Source: Branchiostoma floridae (lineage: Eukaryota; Chordata; Leptocardii; Amphioxiformes; Branchiostomatidae). Taken from it: 64,000 bases of DNA. Location: NCBI RefSeq assembly GCF_000003815.2, contig NC_049994.1, positions 11,751,376 to 11,815,375 of the forward strand, in the 5' to 3' direction. The position numbers were made by a program, and so were the translations under genes. Position 1 is the first letter of the stretch. Each line of letters begins with the position of its first letter. Positions 38,101 through 48,489 of the stretch are shown here, in pieces. The notes beneath the pieces are model-generated. The model worked only from the letters and a program-made list of their open reading frames with translations, had not been told where the DNA came from and searched no databases.

Positions 38101-39152
38101 GCCTTCCCAACACTATACTATCCTGTACGCTTTCCCCAACCTTAGTGCTAAAGTGCCTTCCCCACCCTATACTATCCTGTACACTTTCCCCAACCTTAGT
38201 GCTGAAGTGCCTTCCCCACCCTATACTATCCTGTACACTTTCCCCAGCCTTAGTGGTGAAGTGCCTTCCCCACCCAGTACTATCCTGTACACTTCCCCAA
38301 CCTTCGTGCTGAAGTGCCTTCCCCACCCTATACTATCCTGTACACTTCCCCAACCTTAGTGCTGAAGTGCCTCCCCCACCCTGTACTGTCCTGTACCATT
38401 CCCAACCTTAGTGCTGAGGTACCTTCCCCACCCTATACTATCCTGTACACTTTCCCCAACCTTAGTGCTGAAGTGCCTTCCCCCACCCAGTACTATCCTG
38501 TACACTTTCCCCAGGCTTAGTGGTGAAGTGCCTTCACCATCCCATACTTTCCTGTACACTTTCCCCAACCTTAGTGCTGAAGTACCTTCCCCACCTTACA
38601 GGGTTATATACATTTTCCCCAGCCTTAGTGCTGAAGTGCCTTCCCCACCTTACATGGTTGTATACATTTTCCCCAGCCTTAGTGCTGAAGTACTTTCCCC
38701 ACTCCATAATATTCTGTACTGTACTCAGCATTAGTGCTAAAGGACCTTCCCCCCTGTACTTTCCTGTACAATCCCCAGCCTAAGGGAGAAGGACTTAATA
38801 TTTCCATTAATACATCCTAATAATAGTCCTGGAAGACTCTAATGATGCTTACAAGCTGTCAGGGTTTACAGCAGATGTTCAATTTTCAAATTAGATATGA
38901 GTTATTCATATGTTGTAAAATCATACATAACGGTTACATAAATACATCATCATCATCATCATCATCAAACATCTTCATTCAAGCTAATTCAATAGATGTC
39001 TATACTCTATTAGTCTATAGATACCGTGGACAATGATATGCTGTATGTATCCTGAATTCTTACAATATGCTTTGATCTGTTGTTGATTCTTTACAGAAGG
39101 GGTAAATGGCCAGCCACAAAGCCAAGAAAGTGCCGCCTGTACCCTCCTGTAA
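20119..39152 (+). CDS. Kinesin-3 family motor, KIF28/KLP-6-like
   Basis: At least 23 exons join in frame: 20119-20166, 21208-21399, 21785-21917, 22423-22502, 22631-22745, 23214-23433, 23821-23915, 24522-24628, 24899-24959, 25289-25477, 25973-26282, 28165-28302, 29852-30012, 30716-30864, 32374-32508, 33006-33089, 33640-33702, 34345-34491, 34763-34885, 35827-35985, 36619-36699, 37064-37217, optional 37606-37641, and 39097-39152. The product is 999 or 1011 residues. It is a plus-end microtubule motor by family. Residues 1-350 are the motor: [17 protein letters not shown]-loop GQTGSGKS, switch I NATSSRAH (most kinesins have SSRSH), switch II DLAGSE, and [12 protein letters not shown]. Coiled coils follow ([29 protein letters not shown]). 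Next are an FHA domain ([20 protein letters not shown]), a C2-like region ([16 protein letters not shown]) and a short coiled coil. The start is the ATG matching kinesin-3 N-termini. The exact subfamily is from memory. Confidence 0.9.
20167..21207 (+). other. U12-type AT-AC intron in the kinesin motor domain
   Basis: The intron begins ATATCCTTTT, an exact match to the U12 5' splice site, and ends CACAC. CCTTAAC lies about 10 bases before the end, as expected of a U12 branch site. Splicing joins VRVRPF to NKREKARN, the contiguous kinesin-3 motif. No GT-AG pair near either border gives that join. Confidence 0.9.
22893..23095. mobile_element. MITE family 1, copy 2 (kinesin intron)
   Basis: Ends AACTCTAGTTCACCTTTATC and GGATAAAGGTGAACTCAAGCG, with GATATGAAGTCGACGGACG inside. 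Confidence 0.8.
23997..24216. mobile_element. MITE family 1, copy 3 (kinesin intron)
   Basis: Ends AACGTTAGTTCACCTTTATC and GGATAAAGGTGAACTAGCGTT, with GATGTCAAGTCGATGGACGG inside. Confidence 0.8.
24271..24414. mobile_element. Small inverted-repeat element with telomere-like core
   Basis: The left end ACCAACTC, later GGTCAACTTGGTCCAACAC, is mirrored by GTGTTGGACCAAGTTGACCG and GAGTTGGT on the right. The centre (about 24314-24360) is built of CCCTAA-type units (AACCCTAACCCTAACC). Confidence 0.7.
28764..29640. mobile_element. DNA-transposon-like element with 19-bp perfect inverted ends
   Basis: CATTGGCATAATACCGGTC at 28764-28782 is exactly reverse-complemented at 29622-29640. The inner sequence (877 bp in all) has no convincing transposase frame. 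Flanking direct repeats are not clear. Confidence 0.65.
30340..30700 (+). pseudogene. LINE 3' fragment in kinesin intron
   Basis: One frame reads [20 protein letters not shown], then a block with [13 protein letters not shown] and an RLYN end. This is the typical C-terminal stretch of CR1/L2-like reverse transcriptases. A noncoding tail with AATAAAG follows. It ends just upstream of the exon at 30716. Confidence 0.6.
31562..31585 (+). other. Possible 24-bp alternative micro-exon of the kinesin
   Basis: The stretch is preceded by a pyrimidine-rich TTACCCTGTTATAG and followed by GTACTATC. It is phase 0 at both ends and would insert PPQRRPPE between two exons that also join in phase 0. Weak donor; speculative. 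Confidence 0.2.
33150..33362 (-). mobile_element. tRNA-derived SINE (kinesin intron)
   Basis: Read on the minus strand, a tRNA-like head (GCGTGGCGTAATTGGCAGTG, B box AGGTTTGAACCCTG) is followed by GTGCCCTTGGGAAAGGCACTT. The tail contains the complement of ATTTAACGTCCTATC. The same parts recur at 56230-56712. Confidence 0.7.
33950..34320. mobile_element. Degenerate MITE family 1 remnants
   Basis: About 33950-34160 keeps GGTTACCTTTATCCCAGAGG and GATATACATGAGTAGGTTAC in family order but no clean ends. A second right-half remnant (GATATAGGTTACCCCACAGA) lies at about 34283-34313, just before the exon at 34345. Confidence 0.5.
34990..35201. mobile_element. MITE with TACTGTAAATGC ends (kinesin intron)
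   Basis: TACTGTAAATGC at the left is mirrored by GCATTTACAGTA at the right, 212 bp in all. Inside, GTTCGCGGTGG and CCGCGAAC motifs recur in both orientations. Confidence 0.75.
36107..36307. mobile_element. Near-complete palindrome, fold-back MITE
   Basis: CATAATTCCACCAGGTGCCA at the left is mirrored at the right, and pairing continues inward almost to the centre near 36205 (AGATATC..TAGATATCT). The RNA would form a hairpin with arms of about 95 bp. Confidence 0.8.
36342..36555. mobile_element. MITE family 1, copy 4 (kinesin intron)
   Basis: Left end AACACCAGTTCTCCTTTATCC, right end AAGTGAACTAGCGTT, inside CGTCGACTTGATATCC. It starts 35 bp after the palindrome at 36107-36307. Confidence 0.75.
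37342..37549. mobile_element. MITE family 1, copy 5 (kinesin intron)
   Basis: Left end ATGCTAGTTCACCTTTATCC, right end CAGATAAAGGTGAGCTGCCGT, inside GGGATATCAAGTCGG. Confidence 0.75.
37606..37641 (+). other. Optional 36-bp exon of the kinesin
   Basis: Preceded by CATGCCAG and followed by GTACTAAT. It has phase 1 at both ends, so inclusion adds 12 residues ([12 protein letters not shown]) without changing frame before the last exon. Confidence 0.5.
37720..38790 (+). repeat. 54-bp minisatellite in the last kinesin intron
   Basis: About 18-20 units with a 54-bp period (for example, the TAG of CCTTAGTGCT at 38143 and 38197). A unit contains CCCCACCCTATACTATCCTG, TACACTTTCCCCAACC and TTAGTGCTGAAGTGCCTT. 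Outer units are more diverged. As 54 is divisible by three, several false reading frames of 18-residue repeats appear on both strands. Confidence 0.9.
38947..38967. repeat. (CAT)n microsatellite
   Basis: About seven CAT triplets in the last kinesin intron. Confidence 0.85.
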
Positions 39153-39862
39153 ATTACAAAGATGTACTGCACCAATGAGAGTGAATAACCTTTCTGTTCC
39201 TAGCCCTGTAAATATAAACTAGAGAGTCTTACATAGCACATAAAATATGTTAATTGAAAACTCTCCAAAGATCAGCTGAGCATAATTCTCTCTGACTGTT
39301 TTCTGTTTTGAGAAAAATTCTTATATGTTTGTGTGGCCTTTCACATTTCCAGTGCATCCACATGTAAATCATGTATGCAGGTTGTACACATAATGCTAAG
39401 AAAACCCAGAGCCAATATTTCTTTCATTATTTAAGCTGCACTCTTTGTATGTGTCTGATGCAAACTGCTTTCAGAAGGGAAGCTAAATATATAAGGCATT
39501 GTGATCTGATGGTAGATTGGCTAATTATCAAATAAACTCTTGTTTATAGAGGCTAAGCTTGTAAATATGTACACACAGAGAAATACTCATGCATACATGC
39601 AGATTGTGGTTAAGTATATGATAATGTAAATATTGACATACATTATAATGATACTAGGAAAGAAAACATGTTTTTGCATTAAATAATGGGCGACACCAAG
39701 GAGCTGAATTGCGCAAACACACACATATTTTAGAAGTATCTTTTAAAGACAGTGTATTTTTGTACGTGAAATGATCTCAGTTTACATCAGAGTGCATTTT
39801 ATGAGATTTTTTTTGCATTGATATTAACTGTGTGAAGTGAGATAAGAACGTAAAAAGTTGAC

Positions 39863-39868
39863 AATAAA
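39863..39868 (+). terminator. Likely poly(A) signal of the kinesin gene
   Basis: AATAAATAAATG about 710 bp after the stop, followed by a T-rich downstream stretch. Confidence 0.5.
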
Positions 39869-40840
39869 TAAATGATGTGTTTTGTAAACTACTGTTCTGT
39901 GTCTTCATTTCATTCTATATATATTATTTGGCTCTACAAAGAACAACAAGATATAAATAGAATCATCATATTATACAATGCATTGGAGCATTAGGAGATC
40001 TTAAGAGCTAGTCAATCAAAAAGATTTATAAAAGGATAGAGTTTTTTTTTACAAATTATGGGTTGAATGGCAATCCAGCATTGATGTTGAAAGAAAGGAA
40101 TAGAGAAGTCAGCAAAGAAGTTGATTTCACACATTTTAAACGTTGTTTGGATTTGAAAAGCCTGTTCAATGTTAACAAGTGCTTAGTGGAAGGTCAAGTT
40201 CATATTAGTGGAGGCATTTCTACCCTTGCCAACTGACTGTCAAAGTTTAGGTTTCATCGCCGTTTCGTGTAAACCAGTAGCAATGTATGTAGATATATAT
40301 ATGATACCAATAAATGTGTTAGCTACAAATAGCCTTCCGTGGTTCAAACATCTGCTTGGAGATTGCAGCAGGCTTGTACTCTGGGATGAGACCAGAATAC
40401 AAAGCGACTGTCTCCATGGAAACCGAGGTTCGCCATTTTGAGGGACATTTCTGGCGGAAATTTTGAAGGGCAGGACGGCGTTGATAAATCAACAAGTACA
40501 AACAGTAAGCATGCATTGATTACTTCTACTTACAACATGTACAGATCGTCATACGTACTTTTGAAAGTCAGTCTGCCTGGTACACATAACATTATATAAT
40601 GTGAAATGTTGGGGAAATGTTTGTGGAACTGGAAAAGGGGGGAGGGCGGCTCACGAATAAGAAGTGATGACGTTTAACACCTTTGGTATTTGACCTACGT
40701 TAACGTTTTAGTATTGCTATGTCTATTATTATAACCGTTTTAGTTACAATCATAGAAGTGAGGAAGATCTAACATCAGATCGTCCTCAAAGACAGACCTG
40801 TTACTTAGTAGTTATTGCCAAGCGTGCCACCAAAGCAAAG

Positions 40841-41089
40841 GTGGCTTCTCACTGCACCTGGGGCACCGGTGCGGCACTGCGGGGTTAGAAAGATAATCAT
40901 CGAATTTCAGAGATAAAGAACGAATTTTCTTACGTTTTGTGCATTTTGTTTTATTCTAAGTCATATTTTTACGTATTACCAAATACATGTATCTGAATTA
41001 TAAAAGATCGGCGAAATTACCATAACAGTGCCGCAGTGAACGAACCCCGCAGTGCCGCACCGGTGTCCCCATTTCAGTGAGACACCACC
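40841..41089. mobile_element. MITE family 2, copy 2
   Basis: Starts GTGGCTTCTCACTGCACCTG and GGGCACCGGTGCGGCACTGC. Ends with the complement (GCAGTGCCGCACCGGTGTCC, then GTGAGACACCAC). Confidence 0.75.
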
Positions 41090-41342
41090 TACCTGATGCT
41101 AATAAGGACGAGCGGGGAATTTGGAGAGAGCTAAGTATGGTTTTCTGCTCGTTACCTGTTAAAGATCGCCCACTGTTCAAAGAAGAATATTGGATTTTGA
41201 AGAGACGATAAATTGGATGTCATTTAGGGACAGCGGCTATTTTTGTAGATCTAAGACGATTCTTTTGTTCTTGTTCTTAATGCACCTTTATAGTAATTCT
41301 AAGTAAATTCACTATTTTCGTTTTCAATGCATGCGTGTCTCA

Positions 41343-41343
<1 letters not shown>

Positions 41344-41402
<59 letters not shown>
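41344..41402. repeat. (AT)n microsatellite
   Basis: About 29 uninterrupted AT dinucleotides. Confidence 0.95.
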
Positions 41403-41405
<3 letters not shown>

Positions 41406-42088
41406 ATCGCAAACGTACACAAAGCGGCGTTCCCATATATATATATACTTCCATGATATGCTGTTCTGCCCAGCCACGGGACTAGACTGTTCGCAAAGCA
41501 GTATGCGGAAGGGTGTGAAGTCTGACCAGTATTAATAGCCTTATTAACAGTTTAGTTAATATTTATTTTGTTTCGTTGGTTGGTTGGTTGATGATTGGTT
41601 GGTTTTTCTAATGTTTTGCAACTTCAAATTGTCTCTGCGCCTTCAGTATAACCTATCAAATATCCTTTTACTTATAACAGTGTGGATAGTGTTTTTTATC
41701 AAGATAAATTGACTTGATTGGAATGAAAGAATCTTGGCAATGAATCTCTTTTAAAACACCGGCAAAGCATGTTGACTACAAGGTGATCTTACCAGATAAT
41801 TTCCTCCAATTGTAAAGCTTTTTTCGTACTTCCTGTGTTGGAAATTGCATTTACACGCGCGCTGTTGTCAGCTTTCATACCGGAACCTGCGTCAGAAGGT
41901 CTATTACTGTATGTTATTAGATGTGCCGTGTTTTCGCTTTTCGTAAGTGCCTGGAAGCAAAATGTTTGCGCCACTTTGTATTGAAAGTACACGCATGAGT
42001 GTTCTTCTCCCGTTGATGTCTAATGGTTCTTTTGCCATCCGCATCACCTTGATGTCTATTTTTTTTGCCATCCGCACGTCCACGCCTT

Positions 42089-42260
42089 GGGCGGCGATGA
42101 AGTCTTGCTGTTAGGGTTGTTGACTTGGAAGTTAGAATCTGAACGTTTGGGTTCAAATCCCAACCAGGCCCAATGTTATGATCTTAGGAAATGCACTTTA
42201 CACCTAATTTATTTCCTCTCTCTACTGTGGTGAAAATAAGTACCTATCTTCGGTAAGGGA
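42089..42260 (+). mobile_element. Degenerate tRNA-derived SINE
   Basis: The B-box-like GGGTTCAAATCCCAACC is followed by AAATGCACTTTACACC and a TTTCCTC block. The order matches the better kept SINE at 45097. Confidence 0.55.
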
Positions 42261-42813
42261 AGCTCTCTAGAGTGAACATAGCCACACCTTAAGCATATTT
42301 AAGAACCCATAGATATAGAGTAGGTGTCTTCGTGATGTCAGTGGATCTACCAGTGACGTACAAAGCTTCTACCAACATTTACAGGTTTCGCGACATAGAC
42401 AAACAAAAGCACCTCACATTTGTAAGTATTAATTTTAATCAGTACCTGTGCGCCTCTCAATCCCTTTTGAGATAGGTGTGCGAATTTCACAACCCGGTAT
42501 TACTACCATCTGTTCATCGGATAACGTCTGGTGTAGAATATGTAATGAAATAGCTTATACTTTTGTTATGCTGGGTATGAAATGATGAAGTCTAGTAGTT
42601 TAGTACATGTAGGGGGTTGTGTATTTCATTGTACTACTTTGAAAATTCGTTTTAGTTAAATCCCTTGTTGTAGTGTATCAGTCATTCGTCTGCATCGGGT
42701 GCAAGGTCGAAGGTTCGAATCCTGGCGTTATCATCGAAAAGCGTTATTCATTTTCCAATTGAGCGTTTAGTCGGAAGACTCTTTACACTTCAAACACATA
42801 GTATTTCAAGCAC

Positions 42814-42920
42814 GGCACGAAAACTGATATTTGAGCAGCGCTTAAATAACTAACGTAAAGGATACTAATATGCACTTTTACGTTAGATTTAAGCGCTACT
42901 TAAATATCGGTTTTCGTGCC
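42814..42920. repeat. 107-bp hairpin-forming inverted repeat
   Basis: GGCACGAAAACTGATATTTG is mirrored by TAAATATCGGTTTTCGTGCC, and pairing continues through AGCGCTTAAAT and TAACGTAAA to a loop near 42865. Confidence 0.8.
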
Positions 42921-43667
42921 ATGAAAGGTCAACACTAATTTGGTTCATGCTGAATAGAGTAGGAGTAGTGGAGACATGACCAAAATAGAAACCGCAGTGG
43001 AAGAGGAGAAAGCTTTTAAATTAGCTTCATCTAAAGTAGCATCTTGCGATCTACAAAGTACTATATATTGAGACCGTTCCCCTTCCTCTTGTACGCCAAC
43101 GATATACGATAATGTGACCGTGGGCTAAATTATTTGCCGATTAATACATATATATTGTACTTCTTATGGGTTTAGCTATCCACACATGCAGAAAGAATAA
43201 ACCTACAACAAGAGCATTAAATGATGCCTCAACATTTAATGGTACCAGTATACGATTACATTACATTGATCCTCACAACGTTAATGTTATATATCCATAA
43301 AGAAATATGATAATCCAGCGTTTTGAATGACAAATATGCTTTCTAAACAAGGTTTGGTCTCTTCTTAACCAACCTTTCACCCATTTTATCGTCAGCTACC
43401 ATTACAATTAGCTTGTCAAAATACTACAAACCGCACATACTTTTTCATTACAAAATATAACAAACATAGTATTTTACTCCAAAGCTACACCAATTTTTCG
43501 CCATTTTAAAAGAAGATTGCCAAAATGTTTTGAAATTTATTCTTCATGGTGGATGGCATTTCATGTAAGACAAAGTGTTAAGCACACACTATAAGGCCTC
43601 TGAATATCACAGTACACCAATTTATTTACTTTCTTCGTTATGGGAGCTACAAATCTTTTTAACTTGA

Positions 43668-43947
43668 AGGGTTGGACAAGTCCACTAGCCCGATTGTTCC
43701 GGGCAAGTGAAAATGCCAATCGGGCAAGTAAGATTTTTCCAATAGTTTTGACACGCTTTTTACAGGCATCAAACATTGGTCGGCAAAGAAAAGAGAGGCA
43801 TTGTTAAAAATATGCCGTTGCTAAAAGTGAAAATGCATAGAAAAAAGTCATTTAAATTTGGGGCAAGTGAAAATTTGTTTGGGGCAAGTAGATTTTTTAT
43901 GTACTTGCCCGATAGGACAAGTGAATCTTAGAAAACTTGTCCAACCC
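43668..43947. mobile_element. MITE family 3, copy 1
   Basis: Ends AGGGTTGGACAAG and CTTGTCCAACCCT. Inside, CGGGCAAGT-type motifs are repeated. A second copy lies at 50335-50645. Confidence 0.8.
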
Positions 43948-44122
43948 TGACATATTTCCATTTTCTTCTCAATGTCACAAGGGTACATCTAATCTGCCTT
44001 ATTATTTCTTTTGAATGATCTTTAAGTACACAGCAAATATTTTTCTGGCAACGAATTCCACTCTGGCAATTGGAACCTTTGATGCCGTATCTTGACGTTT
44101 CGAACCTTAAGAGCGGCCGAAC

Positions 44123-45571
44123 TTATTCCTTTTCCTTTTTCTTTCCGATGTCCTGTTGGTCCTTGTACCACAGCGCAAAAGCCTCATGCAGAGTCGCCAC
44201 GATGCCATGAATCAAGCCGACCTCGCACATGGTCCACATGAGAGCGCAGTTCTCAGGCGTCTGAGGGAAAGGAAGACGATGAGTCAGCATTTTGAAAAAC
44301 AACTAAAGTACAGTACAGTACAGGACAGAGAGGTGGTGCACTCTAGCAACAAGCTAATATTAACATCACCTCAATGAATTGAAAGCGAAATGACAATCTC
44401 AATCCATTTTTTTTACATTTCACTTATTATAAACAATCTGGGATTCTACAACAGCGATGTTCTCTCCACCCTACTTTATGGATGTGAAACATGGCACATG
44501 AAGTCAAGCCAAGAAAAGAAGCTAGATGTCTTTGATAACAACTGTCTAAGGAAGATACATCAGATGGGATGACTTCATACCCAACACTGACGTAAGAGCT
44601 AGGACCAGCCAAAAAACAGTGTCTGTGACCATTCGAAAGCGGCGTTTGAGCTGGTTGGGCCATGTCATGGGACTTCCATCAGACTGACTGGCAAACCAAG
44701 TCATGCACTGGTTTCCACGGGGCAAGAGACGTAGAGGTCGCCCTAAGATGAACTACAGGCAGACGATCGAGAGAGACCTCCAAGCAGCTAACATCAGCTG
44801 GAGGGATGTAAGGAGAATAGCTGCCGACAGAGCCTGCCGGGCCAACCTGACTGCCTCATGTGTCGGACGACACGGGAGCCCCTAAGTAAGTCTAAGTATC
44901 TGAAGATGGCTTTTCTGTGGGAAGTGTTAGATAAATAATGGAATAAGACGACTTAAGCAAGAAGAAAATTTTTAAAAAAACTTGGAAAAGGTTTGGAGAT
45001 CTTTATGAATAATCTACTTAATATTTCAGAATAGTGTTACGGACTGATAAAGTCGACTGATAACGTGTAGTTTACATGACAATACAAGCGTGATTTGGCG
45101 TCGGGCGTGACGTAACTGGTAGAGTGTTCGACTCGGAATCTATAGGTCCTGAGTTCGATCCCGGCCGTGCTCCCGACGTTCTGCCCTCGGGCAAGGCACT
45201 TTGCACTACCTTCCTCACTTCACCCAGGTGTAAATGTGGGTACCTGACTTCATTTATTCGGGAGGTGAAATACTACATTTAGCTTCTGTCTGTACCGTGT
45301 ACGTGGCATGGTTACTATAAGTTACAAAACTTGAGTGCAGTGCCACATTGTCCTTGTCTGTCCAAAGCAAATAAAAAAAAAGCGGGTTACAAGTACTTAC
45401 CGGGTTACACTGTGCCTGGATGAATATGAGGATGTAGACGAAGTAGAGTGTGCCGCTTTTGTACAGCATGTGCTGACTGGTGAATTCTAGGTGATCCAGG
45501 AAGTCTTTTTTAGCCTCCTCTGATGGGCCACTGCCGGGGGTGTTGGGTGTCTTCTTCTTGTCCTTCTTCAT
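44123..45571 (-). CDS. Small two-membrane-span protein, cluster gene A
   Basis: Two coding exons, 45571-45401 and 44260-44123, join in phase 0 to 102 residues. The N-terminus is charged (MKKDKKKTPNTPGSGPSEE). TM1 lies around SGTLYFVYILIFIQAQC (residues about 39-55). A short loop (NPTPENC) leads to TM2 (LMWTMCEVGLIHGIVATL), and the tail is Lys-rich (GKKKEKE). The donor is CCG/GTAAGT. A 5' noncoding exon ending at 47898 and an acceptor at 45588 give the same three-exon plan as genes B and C, whose protein layout it shares despite low identity. I do not recognise the family; both ends may be cytoplasmic. Most diverged of the three. Confidence 0.75.
44425..44886 (+). pseudogene. LINE C-terminal fragment, frameshifted
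   Basis: Frame pieces read LSTLLYGCETWHMKSS, then KRRLSWLGHVMGLPSD, then GKRRRGRPKMNYRQTIERDL and WRDVRRIAADRACR. This is the classic order at the end of non-LTR reverse transcriptases (YGCETW, LGH, RGRP). Frame changes and a stop show it is dead. It lies in the intron of gene A on the opposite strand. Confidence 0.85.
45097..45262 (+). mobile_element. tRNA-derived SINE (gene A intron)
   Basis: A-box-like GTAACTGGTAGAGTG and B-box GAGTTCGATCCCG, spaced as in a tRNA, are followed by CTCGGGCAAGGCACTTTGCA and CTTCCTCACTTCACC. Confidence 0.75.
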
Positions 45572-45613
45572 TGTTGGCGGTGATGATCTAGAAAAAGAAC
45601 CGGCAACAATCTC

Positions 45614-45850
45614 TCACTCACTCACGTACTCACTATCCGGTTTAGCGTCCGGTGTTCCCTGTCTTGCAATGGTTGAACGTTTCGTCAAGTCGATTCGGTC
45701 TGATTGCTGCCCTTCATCCGCCTCTGTCAAGGAGGTTGGCTTTTGCAAGTCCACTTTTCTAAGATCTTGATTGACACTGTCTACCCATTTCCTCTTTGGG
45801 CGTACACATGCGTTCTGGCCCACTACAGACAATGTATAAGATATCTGCAT
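45614..45850 (-). pseudogene. LINE C-terminal fragment, second type
   Basis: The minus strand reads RPKRKWVDSVNQDLRKVDLQ and ends near ARQGTPDAKPDSE. RPK-RW-D-V-DL is a hallmark of LINE reverse transcriptase C-termini. The 3' part recurs at about 17446. Confidence 0.65.
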
Positions 45851-46678
45851 TAAACTGACCAGCTAATATTTAGAATGTCGTATTCTTTTTAATCAGTGCA
45901 AAATCGGTTTTCAATACAAAAGAGGAAATTAGATCGAAGCTGCCATAGATTCTATATGATCAGCTTTTGAAGACATCAAAAGAAAAATAAAGAATCCACA
46001 CAGGAAGCCTTTGGGTTATAAGGTGCAAACTATCTGGGACTCTTTATTAGATTGATTTGAATATTGCATTGATCTATAGGATACGAAGGGCTCAGATGTG
46101 GTTTGATGTGATATAGCCAGCCGCTGCCTAAAGCCTGTGGAGACTATAATGGTGACTTACAAGGAAACATAAGAAAACTCTTCATAAGATACTCATTCAT
46201 TTCTAGTGGGTTGCTTTTGAAACATTTTGATACATGTATATATGAAGAAACACACTCGGGTGCTCACTGTACTAATGGTGTGCTGTCCTCCTTTATATAA
46301 TACCTAACTAACAAGCAATGATATTAAACAATCTGCAACGGAGGCTAGTATATCTTATGCGTTCTCAATGCGGTAATTCAATCCGGCCATGTTACTAATG
46401 CTTCATGTAAGTCACGTCAAGTAAGAATAAGAGTAAACTTACACTCATCTAAGATAGATTTGCGCGGCCTGCTCTTGAATACGCCTGTGTGATATGGCAT
46501 ACCAACTGACCAATTGATATAAAAAAAAGAATGCATTTGGACCTAAGTATGTCAGTTATGCATCTGCATTGGGCATCACTGGTCTTAGTCTTCTAAACGT
46601 GATACTGGACAAACTGTGCAAGCTATGATTAACTCATGGCTACCATCGAGTACCACTCAAACATATGGCTACCACCTC

Positions 46679-46892
46679 GATGAGTAACCTCTACTAGACT
46701 GACTACGCTGGCTTTTATAGAAAGAAAAATTTGCCGGGGAGTCTTGCTACCAGAGGAGTTGGACGGTCGCGGAAGGGGAAACATGAACCAACCTTAGCGT
46801 GGACTAACTCCTCTGGCTAATTTCCCAATTTTTTTTGCCGAATTGTAAGGTCCCCGCAGCCCCATGGGAAGGCCTGGTGGAGGCTACTCATG
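46679..46892. mobile_element. Imperfect palindromic MITE
   Basis: GATGAGTAACCTCTACTAG is mirrored by CCTGGTGGAGGCTACTCATG. Further in, CCAGAGGAGTTGGACG is mirrored by GGACTAACTCCTCTGG. It lies in the 5' intron of gene A. Confidence 0.65.
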
Positions 46893-47897
46893 AATGAGAA
46901 AAATCTATCACCAGACTCTAAGATACAATTTCAAGCTCAGTTATGCTGTACCATCTGGCTAACAAACAGAGCAATACCTTTCTGTGTGTAGCTATACGTG
47001 GAACCGGGGCTTATTTTTGAAAGCCTGGCTGTAGTTAATGGTACAGCATTTCTGTCTACCGTATTTAGAAGAAAAAAACATGTTATGATCGAAACGCTTT
47101 TGACGTGTAACCATTTTTGGATGTATACCCTTCTTGTTTACTGAATGTCAAAACCACAATTCAGCCAGCCGATACTGCTAGCATTTTTACCCAGCAAAAC
47201 ATTTACGTTTATTTTTTCTTAATTTATTCGTTCGGCTGTTTACAGACAGTCAGGGATTCACTTATGTTATTATTAATCGTTTACTGTTTAGTAAAAGGGA
47301 TTATAAGATATAGATGTATGATTTTGTAGTTTGTATTTGACCGTACGAAAGTCACGTTTGCTTGAGTCGATCAAGCTTCTATCTCAAGCAAATGTGCATT
47401 TTTGTGGGGCCAATAATGAATGAAGACCTTTATTGTACAATTTTGCCCAACCGAGCTAAGTACAGGTAACAACAAGTCAGGATATATACATATAAAAGTG
47501 TCACAAATCTAGTCTAACACAATAGTTCGGCTTCTTCTCGCTTCTTGGTAATAGTGAAAATGTTTGACTGTATGGGTTTCGCTATTGTCGGTTTGTCAAA
47601 ACGCATGAGAAATATAAACTTGTCAGTGCTACTCACGTGTCTAAAATGAGGGAATCTACTTTCTATATAACTAAATAATGATGGATGCACGAAGAGAAAA
47701 CTAACTGTACGTCTGGAAAGCATATTGCAGTGCTTGATGTAGAGCAACGTTGTTTTTTTTCAGTGATAAAAAAGGGGAATAAAAAGGCAGTGCCCAATAA
47801 CGATTACCAAATCATATACTAAAAGTTGTACGCATTGTCAATCCGTATGTACACATTTCTTCTATACAACAGCTTAATGTAAGGTTTTCGCACTAAC

Positions 47898-48060
47898 CTG
47901 TTGATGGATTACGGTTGAGGAAAGGCACGGCTTGAGCTGCTGGAGCCGGCTGCACACCAAAACACACCACGAGCACAACAATGTGACGGTAATTATGAGG
48001 CTCAGAGCTAGCTCAGCCTGAAGGTTATCTGAGTCTCTCTTTGTTGTCATGACAACCACG
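47898..48060 (-). promoter_or_regulatory. 5' noncoding exon and promoter of gene A
   Basis: The exon ends CCATCAACAG before the donor GTTAGTGCG. X-box GTTGTCATGACAAC at 48043-48056, a perfect palindrome matching RYYNYY-AT-RRNRAC, lies about 150 bp upstream of the donor. The block is clearly homologous to 52249-52540 and 55557-55820. Confidence 0.65.
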
Positions 48061-48489
48061 GCCTCTCCTGATGCTACCCAGGTAACAGTGACATCAGTCT
48101 CTGCATGATTGAATTCTCGTTTCACACAGATGTGCCAAAGTAATTAATTGCCTTGCCATTTGATCTCTGTACCAATTCTAGTAAAATGATTCTGCCTGAA
48201 GAAGTCGAATAAATATCCTACATCTTGAGGTAATCGAAAACGCGCCCAATGTTGAACTACCACCAATGTCTTAGAATTAAAGCCAGACGGATATTATTAA
48301 TATTGGTCCAAGACCACAACTGGAGAAACAAGTATTAGAGTGGGTATCCTTTAGTGGTCGTGTTTCTAAGCATGTATGGGCGTCTTAAAGTTAATGATTT
48401 ATTATTCTGCTTTAGTTTTGTTCCTTTCTAAATGATAGCCACATTAAATTAACGTGCCTCCCAAGTGACAAATTGGCCAAGACATCAAA

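Larger units (their letters stand above)
39900..43660. other. Spacer between kinesin and the 2-TM cluster
   Basis: No gene is visible. Contents: MITE family 2 copy (40841-41089), an (AT)n tract (41344-41402), a SINE (about 42089-42260), a 107-bp hairpin (42814-42920) and a weak tRNA-like stretch near 42700. The remainder is AT-rich and unique. Confidence 0.6.

Noticed and set aside
38012-38783. Several long reading frames on both strands
   Set aside because: They are produced by the stop-free 54-bp repeat unit.
42690-42750. tRNA-like stretch with GGTTCGAATCC
   Set aside because: The B-box is good, but I could not fold acceptor, D and anticodon stems. More likely an old SINE head.
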